NCBI GenBank assembly: GCA_943737045.1
Contig: CALSFV010000251.1
Location: 429,501-493,500 of the forward strand
Reading direction: 5' to 3'
Length of the DNA stretch: 64,000 nt
Source of the DNA: Parapristionchus giblindavisi
Taxonomy: Eukaryota; Nematoda; Chromadorea; Rhabditida; Diplogasteridae
A program made the translations under genes and the position numbers. Shown piece after piece: positions 59,001 through 64,000 of the stretch. The notes below the pieces were generated by a model that saw only the letters and a program-made list of their open reading frames with translations, had not been told where the DNA came from and ran no database searches. Within the stretch, counting starts at the first letter, position 1, and every line of letters starts with the position of its first letter.

Positions 59001-62000
59001 TGTCGTCATTGTTCGATCAGAGAACTATAGAGCAGCTATTGAATGATTGGGAGAGCACCATTCTGAGCTGGAGTAATGGTGAACGCTTGATGGATAAACC
59101 TATAAGATCATTTGGTACTGTGATAGTACGAATGGGACAGTTTGTGCTCTTAGATGATCTAAAGAACATTATCTCAGCATATGCACCGTGTGAAGTAACC
59201 ATTAACGAGGGTGAGATAGTGCTCACCTACGACTCTAGTCACGAACAAACAGAGATTATTGAATACATCAAGAAGACAGTTCCGTTAGAACTTCGACCAG
59301 ATATCATACAACGTAAAGAAACAATGGAAGACCTAAGTCTACCTCTGATCTCACAGCAACTGCAAATGTTCTATCTCCAGAGTACAGACAACACAGGATA
59401 CTACAATGTTCCCTTTGTACAGCGTTTCGAGAAGAACATAATTTGCATAAGATCACTCGTACTTGCCTTGCACCACGTTAGACAGAACAATCCAGCACTG
59501 AGAAGCGTCTTCAAGATGATAGATGGGGAACCCCGTCAAGTCATAACGTCAGCCACCGAGAGCTACTACTACCTTGCCCCTACTTTAATGTCCAATGGAG
59601 AAGTCTTAGAGATGATCGGCGTAAAAGAATCCAGAGTTCTCGAAATCGAGCAATATCCAGCTATTATTCGAGCTTGTGAAACAGATAAAGAGATAGTGTT
59701 GTTTCTTGTCATCAGTCATGTGATATGCGATGGATGGTCTACAGGGATTCTACAACGAGAGTTGTCCAGAGCCTATCTGACCATCAAGTCTGGCAAGACG
59801 CTGTTATCCACCAACAAGAACATTTCTCGCCAGGTACTAACTAGGAACCCTGATATAGACGTTGAATATGTAAAATCGATCATAGATCGCTTACCGATAA
59901 GCAATCCAAGCTCATCTTCAACTCAATCATCATCAACTTTCAACATGGATGACTCTCTGACGAGAAGTTTGCAGAACTATTGCTCTCAAAACAAGATTAC
60001 TCCTTTCACAGTCTTCTCAATGACAGTGGCGAAGACTCATCAACATATATATTCGAAAACTAAGATCAATATAGGCACTGTGGCTTTGAACAGAACGAAA
60101 GAGGACATGGATGAGATTGGATGCTTTATGAATACTGTTGTCATACCTCTTGATGGGACATCATCAATTGAGCAAATGTATCAACGGATTAATCGATCTT
60201 TAGCACTGAACGTGCCCAACTTTGAACTGCTTAAAGAAGTCAGGAAACGATTGAGGGACCCGAACATCAGATTGTTCGATGTTTTTATCAACTGTCGATA
60301 CGATATGGAATCGGAGGAGAATGTCTCCATCGAAGGAACGATCTCTAGTGAGGTCCACGATCTTCCTGCCATCTATCCCACCGAAATATCGATTGACAAG
60401 AGCAGAGAGACATATTTAATCACTATCAAGATGATCGGAAATAAAGACCTTATGAAGTATGTGGAAGTCTTCAGAAGCAATTTAGCGAAAATAGTTGGAT
60501 CAGAGAAGGCCCAATCTAGAATATGGCGAAAACCAAAGGTCAAAGCCGATATTCCATCTATAGACTTGATAAGTCTACTGTATGAAATTGTGAAGTGTCA
60601 CGAGAACGTAACAGCAATCATCACTCCTATACAGCAAATGACTTATGGTGATCTATTGGCCAGAATAACGGAACTGTCTCGATTGATCAAAGAACAATGT
60701 CTGCTCAGTAACGGAGAACCTCTTCGGGCAGATGATATCATAGCAGTCGTTGGTCGTCATTCACTTGATTCCGTCATTTTATGCCTTGCTGTGCTCGCGA
60801 GCGGTTGTGCCTATCTGCCTCTACTTGGATCATGGCCCAAGGCACGGATTGAATTCGCTGTGGGACAGGCATCATGTCGTCTTGTTTTGAACTCGGACGA
60901 TGTTGATCGCAATTTCAATGGAACCAGTATGGAAAACACCACAAAAGGAAGGATACGGAGACGTATAGAGAGCTCAGACGATGTTTATAGCAATTTCAAT
61001 GGAACCAGTCATGGGAAGACCACAACAGGAAGGACCTGGAGACGTTGTAATCTCCCATCGGACATAGCCTATGTGATTTACACATCGGGTACGACTGGTC
61101 AGCCTAAAGGAGTAGTGGCGATTCACTCGGCCGTTGTGAATATGCTTACGGCAACTACGAGAGGGCTAGCAATGAGGAAGGATGATGTGGTGAGTACTTT
61201 AAAGGGAGAGTAACCTCACTCAACGGTCTCTTCATTGCGCACACTATTTTTCTGTTCTCTAACAACGAGAGAGCATTGCGCGTCGAAGAGACCATTGAGT
61301 GAGGTTACACTCCCTTTAAAGGCACAGTCGAGCTAATTTAACTTTACCGCTCTGGCAGCGCTCTTTCATAGATAAAGAAAACGAGAGAGCATTGCCAGAG
61401 CGGAGATTTTTAATTATCTCGGGGTGTGTCTTTAAAAGAGTTCCTTATCTTTCACGATCGACGATTTATATTGCAGGTCTATCAGTTCACCAAGTTCGTC
61501 TTCGATAATAGCGTGCTTGAGGTAACAATTATAATATAACACTTTTTTCGTTTTATGAAGGCACACCCAAGCGAATCTGCTCCGACAACACTCTCTCGCT
61601 TTCTTTGCCTGCGAGAGAGCGTGTCCAGAGCGGATGTTCCAATTAGCTCGGGTGTTCATTTATACTAATGCTACCTTGCTAAGTGAGCTCTTATCAGATC
61701 TGGCTTGCGCTCTCATCCGGAGCTGCCTTGTTCTTAGACAATGAAGAATTCACTCATCATCGCTTCACTCGACACATCCACCAATTCAATCTGACTCATG
61801 CACTGATCTTCCCTGGTCTGGTTGAGTCGTTTACTGACAAACAATTGGAGTCGATGAAGAAACTGCGAATGTGGTGCATGGGAGCGGAGAAGGCCAGTCA
61901 GAAACTAGTGGATAAAGCTATTGATAAAGGGGTGAGTATAACTGATTTGATTAGAACACTGACTCCTGAAAGGTATCTGTTCATTCTTATGAAGCTATCA

Positions 62001-64000
62001 AAAATATTTGCGCAATTTCCATGTTTGTACATTTATTATTGACAAACCTATTATTATTATTATTCATAATAGACGTTTATTATTAATATCGACACGTATT
62101 ATATTCATTATTGTTTTATTGAAGATCCGAATCATTCAAGTATACGGACCTACAGAAACGACAACATACGCACTATCAAGATTTATGAGACGAGGGGATC
62201 ATGCAAACAATCTCGGAGATCCTCTGCCTAACACTGAGGTATGCACTGCGGGTTTCTGGGAATGTGACATCATTGTCGAAAATTATTCTGAAAAAAAATA
62301 CAAAAAAATATATTTAATTTCAAAAGAGCCCATAATTTTGAGTCTTCTCTCTGAATTTCAGATGACCGTCGAATTGAACAACAATGGTTCTGGTGAATTG
62401 CTGATCAGAGGAGCAGGATTGATGAGAGGGTACATAGGAAAAAGGTTAGTTTTTCATCTATGTGGTATGGGTGGAGGAAGATAAATCAAGGCAAAGAAAG
62501 TTAAAATTACTGTGCTTATTTTTCAGAAAAGTAGAGTGCTTTCGAGAAGGATTCTACTCGAGCGGTGATATAGTTCGACCACAGAAAGACACAGGTACTA
62601 GTTTGGACATTTTTCAAACAATTATTAATGTGAAAAGCTTTTCTCAAACCATTGCCAATGTGAAAATTTTTTGTCAAAACCATTGTCAATGTTCAAGCTT
62701 TTGACAAACCATTGCGGTTATGAATCAGAAATTTTGCACAAGAACGTATGTGAAGTTAAAGAGAAATTTCAGATACCGTAATCTTCGTCGGTCGCAATGA
62801 CAATCAAGTAAAAGTTCGCGGATATCGAGTTGAGTTGGCGGAAGTGGAAAACGCTTTGTTGAGTTTTGCCAGTCAGGTTTGGTTATTTATATTTTAAAAA
62901 ACCTATGACTAAATAATTAATCTAAAGGTGAAAGTACTGTTCGACATAGACGCCCAACAGATCATTGCTTTTGTGAAAGGAGTGAGCATGGAAGAGTGCA
63001 GGTAAGGCTCCAGAAAGGATTATTGAAATGATTAGGGTTGCTAAATGTTCATAAAAATTTATCATTCAATTTTCTCGAACTCATACCTGAAACCCTTCTC
63101 ATTATAAACTTCCATCGTGCTCTAACCGTAAACGCCTTATACAACGAAATTCCATCTACGATCTTTTTTACACTGATGGAAAAAGTTAATTTCAAAAAAT
63201 GTGCCGAATTATCGATTTCCTCTACAGAGATCGATGTCGCTCACTCCTACCTGAATACATGATCCCTAGTCGTTTCGTGATTATCGATCGATTTCCCCTT
63301 ACGGACAACGCCAAGGTCGATGTGGAGGCTCTCCGTGCGATTTTGAAGAATGGAAACAATAATCTAGAATCAGACCAATCCACGGTTACAGTGAGCAATG
63401 AAGAGAGACTTCTCTCCATCCTCAAGGTAATAGAAATTTAAAAACTTACCCACCAATGTTCAGGCACACCCGCGACAAATTTTAAACTATCCGCTCTTGC
63501 AATGCTCTCTCGCCTTTCTTTGTCGACGAGAGAGCATTGCGAGAGCGTAGTTTCAACTTAGCTCGGGTGTCCCTTTTTAAAGTTTAAAAACCAACACCAA
63601 GATTTCAGAGTCTCGGTTTTATTCACATTTCACTCGATGACAACTTCCTACAGTCTGGTGGCAATTCGATTCTCGCCATGAGATTGGTCTCTGCTATCGA
63701 AGACACATTTGTCTTGACCATCGACATCTTTGACTTGTACAAAATGACCAGTCTGAGGGAGATATTGCTGAAAATTGACCGAAACACTGTTGATAATGTT
63801 GATGAGAAATTGATTGATGCCACTGACAAAATTCGATCAATATGGATAGGCTTGATTAAGGTAAAAATAACAAGTCAGGTTATTAAATGCACACGAAGTC
63901 CTGCGGGAAATCACTGCCTAGCTATAATGCTTATAAAACATTGCATTAAATTGTGTTAATGGCGTGATAATGATGATTGATCAAGGCATGATAGTAAATG
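47065..64000 (+). CDS. nrps-1: Nonribosomal peptide synthetase, NRPS-1-like, 3' end outside window
   Basis: Exons: 47065-47293, 47872-48098, 48295-48392, 48555-48720, 48965-49087, 50213-50365, 50554-50742, 51116-51250, 51428-51615, 52028-52130, 52366-52481, 52610-52835, 53361-53474, 53522-53643, 53823-53898, 54073-54177, 54613-54778, 54826-54899, 54947-55078, 55271-55474, 56081-61189, 61477-61521, 61698-61931, 62125-62238, 62362-62444, 62527-62594, 62773-62876, 62928-63001, 63228-63426, 63609-63860. They join in frame to 3076 codons. Domains: T1 (LGLDS, Ser34), C1 (HHIAVDG, His201-202), A1 (TSGTTGTPK 613-621, YGATE 743-747, NGKVD Lys942), T2 (GGNS, Ser996), C2 (HHISIDG, 1218), T3 (GGHS, Ser1534), C3 (SHLNADG, 1716), C4 (SHVICDG, 2194), A2 (YTSGTTGQPK from 2649, YGPTETT, DNAKVD), T4 (GGNS, Ser3012). 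It activates and links amino acids on phosphopantetheine arms. The closest known animal system is nemamide synthesis by C. elegans PKS-1/NRPS-1; assignment to it is inferred. TATAG just before the ATG could be a cis or trans acceptor, so the true 5' end may be upstream. Confidence 0.92.
47363..47575. mobile_element. Family F palindromic element in NRPS intron 1
   Basis: GCTCTGGTATTATGAAACTT to TTTCAAAATACCAGAGTGT; nearly identical to 31205-31415. Confidence 0.9.
47618..47741. mobile_element. Family A MITE in NRPS intron 1
   Basis: TTAATCGCACACACCAAGCT to AGCTTGAGTTGTAGCTTTAA. Confidence 0.85.
48419..48538. mobile_element. Family A MITE filling NRPS intron 3
   Basis: TTTAAAGGCACACTCAAGCT to AGCTTAGGTGTGGCTTTAA. 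It makes up about three quarters of the 162-bp intron. Confidence 0.9.
49172..49370. mobile_element. Family E MITE in NRPS intron 5
   Basis: ATTCGTATATAATGTACATG to TATTTTATATGGTCAA, TA-flanked; diverged. Confidence 0.75.
49409..49525. mobile_element. Family A MITE in NRPS intron 5
   Basis: CTAAAGGCACATCCGAGCTA to AATTAGAACGGAATATAC. Confidence 0.75.
49668..49782. mobile_element. Family A MITE in NRPS intron 5
   Basis: ACCGTAAGCTAATTTGAAAC to AATTAGCTCGGGATGTGCC. Confidence 0.75.
49868..50184. mobile_element. Family C element in NRPS intron 5
   Basis: TTAAAGGTGGTGTCCCACCA to GGTTCCCCATCTTTAA. Its right end lies about 28 bp before exon 6. Confidence 0.75.
50970..51089. mobile_element. Family A MITE in NRPS intron 7
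   Basis: TTAAAGGCACACCTCAAGCT to TAGCTTGGGGTGTCTTTAA; complete. Confidence 0.9.
51301..51407. mobile_element. Family A MITE in NRPS intron 8
   Basis: AAGTGCCCGAGCTAATTTTG to CAATTTAGCTCATTGTCG. Confidence 0.8.
51618..51730. mobile_element. Family A MITE in NRPS intron 9
   Basis: CTCCTAACGGCCAATATGAG to AATTAGCTTGGAGCGTG; starts 3 bp after the exon 9 border. Confidence 0.75.
51890..52005. mobile_element. Family A MITE in NRPS intron 9
   Basis: ATAAAGGGACACCAAGCTGA to TCAGCTTGAGGTTTCCCTTTAA. Confidence 0.85.
52173..52293. mobile_element. Family A MITE in NRPS intron 10
   Basis: TTAAAGACTTACCCCGAGCT to GGATAGGTGTGTACCTTTAA. Confidence 0.85.
54239..54347. mobile_element. Family A MITE in NRPS intron 16
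   Basis: GAAAACCCCGAGGTATTTGT to AAATTGGCTCGGGTGTCGC. Confidence 0.75.
54476..54594. mobile_element. Family A MITE in NRPS intron 16
   Basis: TTTAAAAGGATATCCCGAGC to AAAGCTCGGGTGTCACTG, 18 bp before exon 17. Confidence 0.8.
55511..55938. mobile_element. Long palindromic element in NRPS intron 20
   Basis: TTACTGACAAGGGAAGTCTT pairs with AACACTTCCCCTGTAAG. GTCTCAGTGAGACTTTTGA, TTTTTCCTCGATAGGTATA and GCTGCTGCCAT also have inverse partners. Arms are about 150 bp. Confidence 0.85.
56228..56376 (+). repeat. In-frame 15-bp repeats coding the T2-C2 linker
   Basis: Within NRPS exon 21, about ten units of the pentapeptide type QPKEH, PKEP and PKEQ form a charged linker between carrier domain T2 and condensation domain C2. 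The last three units are almost identical at DNA level. Confidence 0.9.
60893..61050 (+). repeat. 81-bp tandem duplication inside adenylation domain A2
   Basis: TCGGACGATGTTGATCGCAA at 60893 and TCAGACGATGTTTATAGCAA at 60974 begin two units of 27 codons (SDDV..NFNGTS....TTKGR.RR). They lie just before the A3 motif TSGTTG, as an in-frame insertion. Confidence 0.88.
61199..61319. mobile_element. Family B MITE at the NRPS exon 21 donor
   Basis: TTAAAGGGAGAGTAACCTCA to GGTTACACTCCCTTTAA. It begins 9 bp after the exon 21 border and shares TTAA with the next element. Confidence 0.9.
61315..61435. mobile_element. Family A MITE in NRPS intron 21
   Basis: TTTAAAGGCACAGTCGAGCT to ATCTCGGGGTGTGTCTTTAA. 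Confidence 0.9.
61557..61663. mobile_element. Family A MITE in NRPS intron 22
   Basis: TGAAGGCACACCCAAGCGAA to AATTAGCTCGGGTGTTCATT; most of the intron is this element. Confidence 0.85.
62607..62718. repeat. Minisatellite in an NRPS intron
   Basis: Three to four units like GTGAAAAGCTTTTCTCAAAC plus CATTGCCAAT. The same unit family occurs at 6080-6205. Confidence 0.8.
63462..63581. mobile_element. Family A MITE in NRPS intron 29
   Basis: GTTCAGGCACACCCGCGACA to TTAGCTCGGGTGTCCCTTTT. Confidence 0.85.

Overview
The window is nematode genomic DNA. The evidence is spliced genes with many short exons and TTTCAG-type acceptors, a ground-like (grl) secreted protein, a 395-residue acid ceramidase, two flavin-containing monooxygenases (FMO) and a multidomain nonribosomal peptide synthetase (NRPS) resembling the enzyme behind nemamide in C. 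elegans. Exons are shorter and more numerous than is usual in Caenorhabditis (16 in the intact FMO), so I infer a more intron-rich clade V nematode. I cannot name the species. All exon borders were read by eye from splice signals, reading phase and comparison between paralogs in the window.

Layout: 1-7424 holds no recognisable gene, only repeats and a LINE relic. 7425-11078 (-) is a grl gene of 8 exons. 13085-32146 (-) is an intact 16-exon FMO (here FMO-B, 543 aa). Its 12.9-kb intron (14465-27346) contains two tandem acid ceramidase genes on the opposite strand: copy 1 (15489-20385) carries a frameshift, copy 2 (21101-26941) is intact. 34817-45720 (-) is a second FMO (FMO-A). It lacks one conserved exon and 18 bp of another, and has a 5'-truncated LINE and a 2-kb palindrome in the intron where the lost exon belongs. 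47065 to the window end (+) is the NRPS, 30 exons seen and 3076 codons so far, with domain order T-C-A-T-C-T-C-C-A-T and continuing off the window. Its 21st exon is 5.1 kb long.

The noncoding DNA is packed with palindromic MITE-like elements. One family (called A here) has 39 copies I could count, all outside coding exons. Families A, B and C all begin TTAAAG and sit at TTAA sites. Family D has four almost identical copies. Family E has TTGWCCGTATAAAA ends at TA sites. Several insertions touch splice sites or are nested in one another.

Functionally, the ceramidase is a lysosomal lipid amidase, the FMOs are NADPH/FAD oxygenases with a C-terminal membrane anchor, and the NRPS is a secondary-metabolite assembly line with only two adenylation domains for four carrier and four condensation domains. 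Whether the neighbouring FMOs modify the NRPS product is open. The sequence shows adjacency only.
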